Positions 22,346-35,000 of a stretch of DNA of 64,000 nucleotides are shown here, piece after piece; positions within the stretch are counted from its first letter, which is position 1; each line of letters starts with the position of its first letter. The position numbers and the translations under genes are program-made. The stretch is from Sipunculus nudus (lineage: Eukaryota > Annelida > Sipuncula > Golfingiida > Sipunculidae): the NCBI GenBank assembly GCA_026874595.1, contig CM049309.1, positions 47,414,079 through 47,478,078 on the forward strand, given 5' to 3'. The notes under the pieces are model-generated. The model was not told the origin of the DNA and ran no database searches. It saw only the letters and a program-made list of their open reading frames with translations.

Positions 22346-23099
22346 AAATTCATCAAGGGTGCCAGCGTGGCACCCGTGGGATTTTGAATCAGGACCCCCT
22401 AGAGGGTCAAATCCCATTGAGAAGAACTATGCACTAAATTTTCCACAACTCTGTCCAAATTAAACGTTTTTCCTCCAGACTATAAACACTTTTCCTGAAA
22501 AAAACTTGTCCCCCAGCCCCAGAACTGGGCTCTGGATTTAATAAAATTCTCATACCACCCAACGCCAATACCCACGAGCCGGTTAACACGTTCCCTAGAA
22601 AAAAATTGTCCCCATCCCCCACACCCGGAACTGGGTTCCGGATCCACCATTGTTGACATCATTATTATCATCACACTAAATTGAGAAAATATGGTGTGTG
22701 TGTGTGTGTGTGTGTGAGGGTGTGTTGGTGTGTGTAAATGCGATTTGCCCAGTTACGCGACTGTATGTGTGTGTGTCGAAGCCCCCCTCCCACACACACA
22801 CACACAACCATTGCAAATGGAAATTCCGCCCTTGAATTTAAGCAGTTGATCAGTTAAGCAGTAACTGCCGGATATTTTTTGTCAGTCTGCTACCAATTTT
22901 AGGTTGCACTTATATTGACATTAATTGAATTTTTAAACTGTTTGACAGGACCGTCTTAAATCAATTCAAATTTGATTAAGTCATAGGTCCGGGAATAGGC
23001 ACTTCCAAATTGAATGTGATAATGTTAACAGTAAAATGGCAGACGCTTTTGGTTGTGTCATCTGAGCAATATGAATCACCCTTAGTCCGTCGTCCGTTC
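22346..23099. repeat. Low-complexity spacer: duplicated GC patch and (GT)n/(CA)n
   Basis: Two similar units (TTGTCCCC...GAACTGGG.TC.GGA) lie at 22505-22535 and 22605-22645. (GT)n lies near 22693-22720 and (CA)n near 22790-22806. No gene is seen. Confidence 0.5.
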
Positions 23100-23230
23100 T
23101 GCCGCCGAGCTGTCTGGCCGACCAGCCGTTAACCATGTACATATCGAAATCGTCAGACCTAGAACCATCTACTATAAATCCAGGGAGATCCTGGGCAAAT
23201 CTGCTTGGAAACCTGAATTTAGATCAAGGC

Positions 23231-23278
<48 letters not shown>

Positions 23279-23400
23279 GAGCTAATGACCGAAAACATGA
23301 TTTTGAGCACACGGGCAGTCAAACGGGGCCACATTATATCCATTAGGCCTAGAATCTCCTTACGTAACATTCACGGAGGTCCTGCATAGGCAAATTATCT
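23100..23400 (-). repeat. Inverted decayed units of the 157-bp satellite
   Basis: The reverse complement shows GGTTTCCAAGCAGATTTGCC, CCAGGATCTCCC, TTCTAGG and CATGTTTTCGG, in the same order as the array at 427-1620. The hormone-element palindrome is lost and replaced in one unit by an (AT)n run at 23235-23271. Confidence 0.65.
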
Positions 23401-23433
23401 TATCAATGACTGGTTCATTTAAAGTCGGAGCAG

Positions 23434-23550
23434 CAGTGATATAGGACCCGAGTCTGGACTCGAGTCCACTTTTTTAGGGACTCAGACTTGGTCTCGAGGA
23501 TCCAAGACTTTTACTCAGAGTCGGATAGTGTGGATTCCACTACATCACTG
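23434..23550. mobile_element. Short hAT-like MITE (CAGTGATRTAG termini)
   Basis: It starts CAGTGATATAGGACCCGAGT and ends ACTACATCACTG, inverted termini matching the 416-bp element at 39206-39621. The interior is made of GACTCGAGTCC-type hexamers. The flanking 8 bp (CGGAGCAG / ATGAACAG) match only 5/8, so this is an old insertion. Confidence 0.55.
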
Positions 23551-24228
23551 ATGAACAGAGGGAGCCATTACATTTAGAATATAGTCCTTTGGGATATTTC
23601 TAATTTTGTAAGTGGATTAATATAAATATTTGTGAAACTGACAAGGTTCTGTTTATCATGGAGGTTTATTTCCAAGAAAAGATGAACTACTGTCGCTTTA
23701 CACTTTTTTGGGTCCATACTGGATAAGCAGCCAAGCTAGCAATTCAGATGTATGGTTAGATGTTTTTTATATGTTGATATATATCTAGTGATTATATATG
23801 TATCAACTGGTAGATTTAATGTACATGTCAAGACCCAGATCCTGATCAATCGGTTATTGGTCCAGACCAAATCCCGATCGGCCTAAAATCTGAACGAGAT
23901 TCAGAGTGAGTGGACAAAAATACTGAATTCTGCACATTTCATTTCAGATTCGTCTAGCCCTAGTTTGATTTACCCTTCAACCGGACATACACTTGAGAAT
24001 TTGTTGCGCAACATGTTGCGGAACACGCATTTTGCGTTACATGTTGCATGCGTGTATAAAATGTTGTGTCATGTTCCTAGTGCACTGCTCTGCCATATTT
24101 CAAGAAACAGCACCGGTTCCATTTTCATGCAACGTGTTGCACTGTGTCAAATTTAGTTCTCCTGTGCGGGCCAATGGAACTGCAGTGTTTTATGTCACAG
24201 CCGTAGGGTTGCCGAGGTCATCAAAAGC
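23551..24228. other. Spacer with GCAACATGTTGC palindromes
   Basis: No gene is recognised. 23995-24150 holds repeated TTGCGCAACATGTTGCG / GCAACGTGTTGC palindromes related to 3925-4020. The homology with 1705 begins at about 24229. Confidence 0.45.
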
Positions 24229-25567
24229 TGGCTCAAGATGGAAGGCAACTTCGAATGGACAATCAAGGGACCCATGGGTCCCGGCGCACAGCCGAAATAT
24301 TTTAGTAAATGCAAGATATAGCTGATTTTTATTATTATTTTAGCAAATGCAAAATATACTTTTTCTCTATTTTTTTTTATAAATTAACACTAAAAGCTAA
24401 GAAGAAATGGCTGTGCTATCAAATACTAAATATAGGTTTGCCAAATTAATCCTGTGCACTAGTACTCCAAGGTACTATTTCTGAATGCAGTAGCCTAGCT
24501 CTCATGATAAAATATCAAGTACCAAATGTCAGTATTTCAGCTATGTGACAGTAATATGTACGTAAAATATCCACTCCGCTGGGAATGTATGAATCCCTGT
24601 CAAACATAGGATAAGGAAGAAAGCGGAGATTAGCTCAAGTATAATAATACACATTTAATTTATTCACTGAAATAAATGCTGCAAAAATTTCCAATTTCAA
24701 AGGAGCATAAACTCAATCTGATAAGTACATATATTGTACTGTGTAATACATACATTTGGCCAACAAAATGTGTTAATGTTATTAATAATTCTAAGAACAC
24801 AGGTTATTATTTCCAAATGCAAAATCAAAATCATTTTAATCATGGCTTTGATATATAATTTATAATATTGAACATAGTACAATTTACAGCTACATACTTA
24901 AAATATAGATTGCAGAACACTTGTATTAATTCTACACATTATTCACAATTATAAATTGCATCATCATATTCACTCACTTTGTTAGATAACACCACATTAT
25001 GCATCAAATGTATTTATTTTTACCAGAAAAAATACCGATAACAAAACAATAAATATATAAAAATAAAACTAGATTCGGATTTCACAATTCTAAATAGCAC
25101 CTTTATTTATCAATAAAAGGCTCATATATTATCAATTTATTTATACTGATTGGTTTAATCATATTTTAATTTATAAAATTTATTTAAAAGGAAATTATTC
25201 TCTTTAAACATGTTACATTACCTCTGGATTATTGTTTTTGAATTACTATCACAGCTTTACAATTAAGAATTACAGTTCAAACAATATAAACAATTATTGC
25301 ATTACACCTGGTGAATAATGTTGTGTGTGAGGGGGTGGAGTGGAGTAAGGGGGTATAGGTGATATGAGAGTTAGTGTACATCTGTGACAGCAGGGGTGCT
25401 CAACTAGTGTTTCATTACTTATAAGGTTACCAAGGCAGGGCTGAAGTAACCAGAAGTGGTACTGTCGTGGGATTGACAATGTAAGACAATACAATATGGC
25501 CTCCAAAAAAATTCAAATTCAAGTTTAATCTTTTAGCTTTTATTTTCAGTTTCAGATTTTAAAAGAC
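24229..25567 (+). repeat. Dispersed AT-rich repeat, copy b
   Basis: This aligns almost end to end with 1705-3055, starting at TCAAGATGGAAGGC and ending at TTCAGATTTTAAAAGA. It lies about 3.6 kb upstream of protease copy 2, versus 2.6 kb for copy a and protease copy 1. It may belong to the duplicated block, although a third relative at 43500 shows the family is dispersed. Confidence 0.7.
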
Positions 25568-26830
25568 CGACGGTCTTAACTGAAGGAGTAATGTAGGTGT
25601 CAAAAACCAGATGCAGTTGAGAAGACATACTGCAGAGATTTCCATTGGTACTGAACACACTGGCCACACAGAAAAAGGACCTTACAGTTGAAGCGTTGGC
25701 TGAAGGAAAGCGATACACTTCAGGGGCCTGTCGCAATAACATTTTACTGGACTTAAGCATAGTTGGGGGCCTAAATACCATGATTACAATTGTGACGTCA
25801 TATTGGTTACCATGGTTACACAGATGCCCCTGGGCTTAAGTCACCTACATGACTTAAGTCACCTTATTGCAGCACACCCCAGAACCTTACTGGTCTTCTT
25901 TAGGACATTATTTTTTTTTAATCGAGCGCACCAATAGAACACATCGACCGACAGCCTGAATCTTCCAAATACCTATGGTGAAATAGCCGAGATGTTATAC
26001 AGCTTTGCTGTATGTCTCCTCAAGTAAATTTGATCTTTGACACCTACATTACTCATTCAGTCAAGGACGTTAAAAGCTGCATATATTGTTACCCTTCTTC
26101 AGAGTTTACTCGAAATATAAAATATAAAAACAGGGTGTCAACAGAAGCAACCAAAGAACTGGCAGAAGGCTTTGAGATCGTCTTCCTTTAAAACTGCATT
26201 CAACTTGATGAGTGGTCACAGCATGCCAACAAGGAAGTGTAAGATGATCATCAGCTTACTTTGGAGTCGTTAGAAAAATGTTACTCTATCATTGTGGAGG
26301 ATGGAATTGACCAACCTGAAGAATTCCCAACCCTTGTTTGGCGTTGTGCAGAGGCAGGCACTCGGACTATATATAACATTCAGAGCATTTTTGGCACAGA
26401 GCAGAAAATAGCATTTAGAAGTCCAGGCACAGATGTATTCATCCTCCTGTTATATCTAGTGTATAAGTTTGATAAAACCCCACTTCTTCTTTTTGGACGA
26501 ATATTGGTCTCAGCTCCAACACACGGAGGTATATCAGCATATCACAACTTGTGGAGAAGCTGGATAATTCAGTAATATTATCACTGCTTGCTCTTCAAGC
26601 ATTCACTGGATCTGAGAGCTTGGTCGATGAAGTAACAAGGGTTTGTTAATGCTTTTGGTAAACTCGGAGAGTCCAAACTGCTATCCAATTTGCAACTGAA
26701 ACCTTTACTGGGATATGGATTAGAATACATACATAGAGGAAAACATGAAGATCCTTTTTGAACAGATCCAAGGTAAAAACCGAAACAGCTTTCCACTATG
26801 TCAGATGATTCTCAAGGAAAAGCCTTTGCG
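25568..26830 (+). pseudogene. Degenerate transposon-type nuclease-like gene
   Basis: The longest open piece (26261-26575) contains RCAEAGTRTIYN, then FRSPGTDVFILLLYLVYKF. Near 26590 comes SLLALQAFTGSES in another frame. The spacing resembles the EADTR ... SPDTDV ... HAFTGCD pattern of a widespread invertebrate family that I associate, from memory, with PIN/FEN-like nucleases of transposon origin. Acidic and Cys/Asp positions are altered and frames are broken. The family call is tentative. Confidence 0.4.
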
Positions 26831-27587
26831 TACCTAGCTATCCAAATAGCGTCGCATAATAACGGGCAGGTCTGCTGAATGCGTATGAATATAAAAAGCA
26901 GGGGAGCAAGGCTTCACTAGAAGCAAATTGTTTCACTAGAATCTAAAAATAGTTCAAAATGACTCCTGCAAATAATATCTTATTTGCATTTGTTGATCTT
27001 AATACTTGTAGGTATAGACAAAATAATCAGGTTTTTTGGCTTCTGGGTAGCACACAATGCCAAATATTGCAAAGTTTATCGAAATGGGAAAAATGTCTTT
27101 CTCACTCAGTAATTTTTTTAAATATATTATCTATGCATCGAAGAGAATTATTGAATCAACGTTAAATGATCCTTTGTGGTTTTATGCTATTTTGAGGGTT
27201 GTTTTAATTTATTTTTAGGCTGTGGGAGAAACATGAAGTGGCAAAATGAAAACGGGAATTAAAACATAAGTTTTATGGAAGCCATCTTGAATATTAAAAT
27301 GGCCACCAGAAATATAAATTTATTAATAGTACCACTAATTTGTTTGAATAAGAAACCTAAATTTAGATACCAGAATCCTTTTTTTTTTTCTTTTATGAGC
27401 TGAGAAATCGCTATGTGTTGATTTTATGATATTTGCATTTCGTGCACTGCATACCTACGAGTACACCTCTTCTAAGCTGTTTTACTAGATAACGGCTACC
27501 GATAGGTTAATAAGAATTTCAAATCCGAATGTCTCATATATTTGTCATAAAGGAACAATAAAATCTCTCGAGCTCTCGGATCACTAG
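26831..27587. other. Intergenic spacer upstream of copy 2
   Basis: AT-rich, with no exon or clear repeat. Homology with copy 1 begins abruptly at 27588. Confidence 0.5.
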
Positions 27588-27831
27588 TGTATTGCCGGCT
27601 TAACATCTGCTGTGTCCGTCCCATAAACACGCCAATTAAGTCACTCTCACATCTCGCAATGATATTCATGTTACATTCATGCCTTATCTTCTGTATAAAT
27701 GTACAACTTTAAGGAAAAAGTAAACCTGAGATAAATGACACACTCAGTAAAAGTTACACATGCAGAAAGTATTAAGGTATATATGTATATACATTACTTT
27801 ACGTGCTTATTCCGTGAAAAGCACTCCGACA
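27588..27831 (+). promoter_or_regulatory. Promoter and 5' UTR of protease copy 2
   Basis: Near-identical to 4027-4271. TATAAAT lies at 27694-27700 and GTATATACA about 46 nt before the ATG. CACTCTCACATCTCGCAATG and GTGCTTATTCCGTGAAAAGC are unchanged. The two genes are therefore likely expressed from the same kind of promoter. Confidence 0.55.
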
Positions 27832-28329
27832 ATGAAGTTCCTCCTGGTTCTGTCCGTGATCCTGGCCACCGCCTACGGCTGGATGAGTAAGTTGCCTTCA
27901 CTCATTCAAACCTTAAACATATGAGTTGGTGTATGTTTTTAGAATAGAAATCTGGACAGTCGAGGGGTTAAACGCTCGGCTATCTTCGCTGGCGACCCGG
28001 GTTCGATCCCCGGTGTGGCTATGAGAGTGGGTTGTAGTTGCCCGTCCAAGGCCGGTGGTTTTCTCTGGGTTCTCCGGTTTCCTCCACCTCTTAAGACAAC
28101 CGAACGCCATCATCGGAGCCATGGAGAGTGCCTTGATTACTTATAATAACTATTTGAACAATCCATGTAAAATATATAGTTTATATTTAATATCATTCAG
28201 TTTAAATACGGTAGTGGTTTGTCTTTTCATTCTACGAAATAAACGTTTAGAAAGTGACAGAAATCCCTTTCTTCCACTTTCAGAAATGGCGATATCTGGT
28301 CTATTGAAAATAGTCAAGCTTCTGGCTGA

Positions 28330-28378
<49 letters not shown>

Positions 28379-31300
28379 CGAAACCTCGTTGTGTCGAAGT
28401 CAAAGGGGCCGTCAGAAAACTTCGACACATTCGAGGTTCGACACTAGCGGGTTTTATTTGGTAATAATTTAAACAGAGTTGTCAGCAATATCGAGTCTGT
28501 TACTTCAACATAAGCGGGGTATTCGACTTAAGCGAGTTCTTGACAACGAGGTTTCACGGTATATATTTGGGGGAGAGGGGGTAGGGGGAGGGGAGGAATA
28601 AACATCAGGGTGAGATATCTGCTACAGTTTGGGTTTCTGTGATTATGTTATGTAAAATGGTAGGAGCGTTATTGGTGACTACACACATGGCTTTGGTTTC
28701 TGTGATAAATGTTATGTTATTACCTGGTGGAAGGAGAGTTTGAGTGTAAGAACTGGCAACAAGATTGATCTGTACTCCAGTCGATTAAGGCTGCTAAAAA
28801 ATAATTTGAGGTGAGACCATTATTCTCTGATGAATGTAGGTATAATTTTGGTTGAAATACACAGTCTACAATACTGATTGGCAGAAACTGGCATTTGCAG
28901 AAACTTGCCAACCTTGTTTCTTATCTTACCATGCCACCAATTGGACAGCTTTTAAATTCTTAACAAAATAATCAAAATAAGGTTTGGTGCCCAGGGTAAG
29001 GTAGACGTGATTTACACATATCAAGCAATATGCTCCTTAAAATTAAGATTTCATAAAATCGGCTGGTGCGAATTCTAATTTGAACTACACCAATTGCCAT
29101 GTCAGAAAGGCAAATATAAGACTACTAAATTTAAAAAATACAACATGTACTCTAACATTGATAAGGTTCAAAAGGGGCTATGGTTCAGACTTGGAGCACT
29201 ATCAGGGATGGCTACATGGCAGATTGAGAGGTGTGAATAGCCCACGCTATCGCGCCGTCACACACATACACACACGCATATATATATATTTAAAATATAT
29301 ATATATAAAACATTACAAATTGAGAAGTTTGAATAGCCCACGCTAGCGCCCCGTCACATACATACATACACACACATATATATAATATATATATACCATC
29401 TCAGATAGCATACACGTTGCACAAAACATCACAAGTTAATTAAAACTTTAAAAAAAAACATGTTAAAACAGCAGTTTCCACTATTTATATTTTTAGTCCC
29501 CAGCCGGACTAATCAAATGGTCCGCGTCTGTCCGTCCGTCCGCCCGTCCATCCCACCATTCTCTACTACATATTACTGAGACGCTTGCTGCTTTTTTCAC
29601 CAAATTTTACAGATTTATTCAACACATGTCTGACATGCGATTAATACCTCATGGTTGTTGCCATCTCTGTTTAGCAACTTTCTGCACCTTAAAAATGTCT
29701 TTTTTATTCTCCTTTAGATAGTGAGTAAATAAGAACGCTTCAGCCTTCAAATCATATTCAAGGATTCTCTGGAGCTATGGAAAATCAATTAATACAAAAT
29801 TGAAAAGAATTATTTTCATACTTATTTTTTCATCGGATAACCTGTCCCTCATTATTTATTGTTCAAATTTGTACACATTTCATCCCCCATACCACCCTGG
29901 TAAAACAGGGTCATCTGCATAACTAAAAAGCTAATCATGAATCTTCTTTTTTAAATACAGTTTGTGTTTTTTAAGGTTCATTATTTTAAAAAGGGGTTCT
30001 TGCCAAAGTTCGGGAAAATTTGGGTATCACTGATGCTACACTTTCCTATCCTAGTTAATTATTGCAGGGGACTATTTGTGTTTCTTGGCCCTCGTGTGTG
30101 AATGTGATTGATTGCAATTTAAGTTATACAAGAAAGTGTTTCACTCGATGTATATAACTGGCAGAGCATCCATTCAAGGACAAGCTACAATACCACAGTC
30201 ATGACCATTTATTTGCCTCTTGGCGTTGTTTAAATGGAAGTCTCTGAATATGATTCATCAAAATCATATCAATGTCTCTGGCATTATTAAGGTGAATGCG
30301 GTTGGAGCAAGTACCCGGATGCAGGCGAGTACGGCTTTGGGACTCCTTACATTGTTGGGGGAAGAGAGGCGAGGCAAGGCGAGTACCCTTATCAGGTGAG
30401 CCACAACCTTGCTTTTCATGGCATTTTGGCATGTAAAGGTAAAGGCGTGGGTTTTTATACTTTGATATCACCAACGATGTCAGTCTCATCCGACTTAACA
30501 CTTTGCCTTCCTGGTCTTTCGGGCCGATTCTTCCTGTAGCTTTTCTCGGCTCCCTGGGGAGCATACACCCCAAGCAGCCATAACAGGCGCTAGAGGGTTA
30601 TTCTTTCTACATTTGCGTGTTACCCAAGACCAGTACCCATTCACTCCTGGGACGAGAGAGTGCTTCCTTGTGGTAAAGACTTTGCCTAGAAGTCTGTGCG
30701 CAGACGGCGGTCAGAAGGGGATGCGAACCCACAACGCTGATGTAACAAGACCGGCGCCCTAACCATTAGGTCACCAGGCTCCACACAATGTATGAGTTTT
30801 GCGGGCTATTGATGGGTGTGACACAAGACAGCGAGGAGACACAGTCATGATATGTATTGTGTGAATGAAGCAACTGACAGCCTGTCAAACGCGCAGTTGC
30901 ACGGCGTTTTATCAGCAAAAATATTGCCAAGATAAGGACCAACTGACAGTGTGACAGGAATGTATTTACCGAAGACACACAAACAAGTGTTCCTGGGTCA
31001 TGGCACTGCATCGGCAGCCAGTCACAAAGCGTGTAGATACACATAAATGGTCTCGTCCTCTTTTGGCCAAACCCAGCCAAAAACACAGTATAGGTTCACA
31101 CATGGGAATCTTATACTACTACATGGATAAGACGCGTGAAACCGCATGTAAAAAATAACAACCCCGGGATCTAAATTTGTAACGCTTTTGGTATATAATA
31201 AAATGAGATTTTACATTATACTCTATAATCATTAGTTCCTTTCCTTGACTTACTGTGTACTGTAATATCAGAATACCTTGCTGCCGAACCACAACAATGA

Positions 31301-31395
31301 CAATATGTCACGTGAAGCAGCATCGGCAGTTTAAGCTTCTTGAGACGAGAAAACAAGACACTAAGCTTGCGATATGCTTTTACATATATAATAAT

Positions 31396-31452
<57 letters not shown>

Positions 31453-31959
31453 CTGTTCTTTACATGTTTTGCAATCTTAGGCGTCACTTCGCAGATCAGG
31501 GTCACACTATTGTGGAGGCGTAATCATTAACACCCAGTGGGTCATCAGTGCCGCTCACTGTACCACTAGAAAGTAAGTCTGCTATTGTAGAATTTATCTG
31601 CTCTAACATATTAGCCTTTTTTTGTGTTGGTACGGGCACGGGTTATATACGGTGCCAATTTAAATGGTTTGAGTTCTATGGTGGTTCAATTTAAAAATAT
31701 TGGCCGAGCTTTCTGGCGAGTCGGCATCCCCCCCCCCCCCCATATATAATATATGATAATATTATGATAGATATTTTCTTGCTTTGACACTGGAGAACCG
31801 ATTGTGGATGACTAATATTTTCTTTTCCCCGTCCTTATATAAACTTTATATTTACTAATTCCTTCATAGCCTTTAATTAGCCACACATTAGATAATTTAA
31901 GGGTATAGAGAAAGTAATGAATATAAAGCCTGTTATCGCCGAAGATGTGAGTCTCTTTC

Positions 31960-32042
<83 letters not shown>

Positions 32043-35000
32043 GAGTAGGGGGGCTGTATATGAACATTTTGTTTATCACTGATCTTGCCTTTTCCTGTAA
32101 AAGAAACGCATCAGATGTCCAAGTAGCTGTCGGACAACACTTTCGCAGTGACAACGCTGAACCGACCATAGTCGTCCATGACGTATCCAAAATAATCAAC
32201 CATGAAGAATATAACTCGATCACCTTTTCCAACGACATTTCTCTTTTGAGAATGAGCGCCCCCATCACCATGAACAATGACGTCCAGCCAGCCTGCAGAC
32301 CAAATGACGAATCTTACGCTGGTGAAACCGGCATTGTCAGCGGATGGGGTGCCATTTTCTCCGGTAAGAACAAAACCGGTTTGTTGCATTCACAATAATT
32401 TCGACGTGCAACCTCTAGCATCCGCATTTTAATGTGTACGCAATTTTTAACTCTGGCTTTAGTAAGAATTTAATACAAAACAACTTTCAAGCAAATTATC
32501 TTATATCCATTAATTGTCCCACATGCGGCGTATTTTCCTTTGTTCTAACTGTACGTTCAATATGCTTGCATCACAGGGTCATGAAAAGTGACCATGCAAG
32601 TGAAGTTGCATGGCGACTTTCCAAATAAGGCGAAGAACTGGTGCTTAGCCAAAAAAAATTACACGCGTGACCTTCGACCATGGAGGCGGGGCATGTGGGA
32701 CAAATCAGTTATAGCCCAATGAAATGTAAAGCAAGCCATGAGATTTGCTTGGCTTGTGTCAATCATGGCAGGCGAGCCGTTTAGGTGACACAAGCCTCGC
32801 AAACCTCACGGCTTGCATAACATTTCATTTGGCTTTAACCAATACAAAAACCTTTGACACATACGTAAGTATGACATATTATGCAATGATAAGAAAGGAG
32901 AAGAAAACAGCATACTCTTCGTTAAAGGTGCCACTTAATGTCCTCTTTATATAGCAGGGAAGAGGGGACCCCTCCCACTTTCTCATGCTTGACCCCATAT
33001 ACCTGTAAATACATTATATTTTTTAATTTATATTAATTGGATTCTATTTTTAGGTAAAATACAAATCAAATATTTATAAATTGATATTACCAAGCCATGA
33101 AAACTCGAGTTTTTTTTAATTTTATATATTTTTGGTGGAGGTAACCGCCTCCATTTTTTAATGCTGACTTATCTAATTCTTAAAACAGTATGTACATCTG
33201 AAGAGTTTCCATTTCGGTATAGGACTACTTGACACGGCGGTAGCACTCGCTTCCTATAATTATTATATCCTGGTGTCACCCAGACGCGGTGTCTACAGCA
33301 CCTGCGGGTCCTGGGTGTGTAATCATCCCCATTGCTGGGTCATAACACCGAGGACCCCCCCCCCCCCAAGACTCACTCGTATGTGAGTGATATACGGCTG
33401 TGGGGGACGGCCTCCCCATTAAGCCAGCAGAGCGCTCACCCTGAGTGGTTGCCGACCGTGAAAAACCTCACGGCCTCGGCTGAGATTCGAACCCACGATC
33501 TCCCGGCTTTGAGTCCTGCGCTCTACCCCTGAGCCACAGAAGCCGGTAAGAAACTCGAGTTTCCTGTAACTGCTATAACAGCAGACAAACAGCAGAGAGT
33601 TACCCCGTTTCATTTGCAATCGTGACTGAAAAGCCTTCGGACATAATGTCTCAGTCCTACTGACACTGGCGACGGCTGGCAACGTATTCGAAAACTGGAT
33701 TATCTCAAGAACTCTGCAAGTAGGTCACGGCAAATGGACAAAGTTCGGAGAGCATCACAAGGTACCGAAAGCTCAGCCAGATCGTTAAAAATTTAATACT
33801 TCCTAAATTAATTCCCAGCCCTTCGGCAAAGCATCCCAAAAGTTTTGTCTCAAAGCATCTGCTTTGTGTCTGCGATAAGAGGCCTAAGTATCCGCAATGT
33901 TTCGGCGAACCATCGGTGATATGTTTTTGTACGGCGAACCTTCGGTGATAACCAGAATGAAGCTGGGACTGGAAATGTTCATATTTATACCCACCAATAA
34001 GGCATCCACGATACATCTGTTATAAAATTGCAGTGTTCGGCTACGCATTAGCAACAATTCTTCGATGCTCAGCAGATGTGACAAGCCTTCTCCGAACATT
34101 CAGCAAACATCACCTTTGCCTCACCTTTGCATTGCCAAACTTTCAACGAGCTTCGCCGAATATTCACGTTCATGGTCACGGGATAATAACCTTGGCGACC
34201 ATAGCCGAAGTATAACCAACTATTTGAAGCATATCAGCTTTAACTTCGCAGAATAACCACAAGTCAAATTTATAATTGGACTGCTCCTTTTTTTACAACA
34301 TTTTTCACGCAGGCAGTCACAACCCATCGCCAAACTTTTTAATTCGTCAAACATCGCAAGAGGCCAAAACCCCAGTGGGACTTCGGCATAAAGTACATCA
34401 AAAACAATTTTGATTGGGTAACCAATCGTTTCGGTTACGCTAATTTTCTTTTGATTTCTGTTTAACATTTGGTAAGAAATCAAATGGTGTTCCTATATAA
34501 GACCGGCGTCAGATTACTATCATTTTACTCCAAACTGCGTTTTATACCTTTCTTGCAATGCTGCAGGTGGGCCGAGCTCCGATGAACTGCGATCTGCTCT
34601 CGTCCACTCAATCATGACGGACGCGGAGTGCCGCGATGCCTTCCCGGGTAAAATCTACGATGGCATGGTTTGTGCTGGTCGTTATGGTAACAACCCAACT
34701 GATACCTGTCAGGTAACATTGTGTAGTATTTGTCATTTTTATTTAATTATCATTTTACATATATTTACCAGCCACTACTCACTGGTCAACGTTAATTTTA
34801 AAAGAAATTTACAAATTAAATAGATAAAAAATAAATGATAATTTATTAATTATAATGCGCATATACAGGGAACCATTGTTCACAGGCGCTTTAAAAAGAT
34901 TTTTGAATAAAACAATAAAATAACATGTTGCAATATAAAAAAAAGTATAAATGTATAAGAGTCATCAAAATGAAACCAAAACAGCTTACATGTATGGAAA

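Noticed and set aside
24676-24882. 60-codon frames on both strands in the AT-rich repeat
   Set aside because: The matching positions in copy a (2176-2340) are not open in the same way, so coding is unlikely.
27961-28020. A functional tRNA gene
   Set aside because: The B box is strong, but the cloverleaf is incomplete and a SINE body follows. Same conclusion for 33484-33545 and 5541-5600.
31255-31452. Open frame ending in a Tyr-Ile repeat
   Set aside because: Produced by the (AT)n array in intron 2 of copy 2. Similar artefacts occur at 23135-23389, 31812-32277 and 39066-39335.
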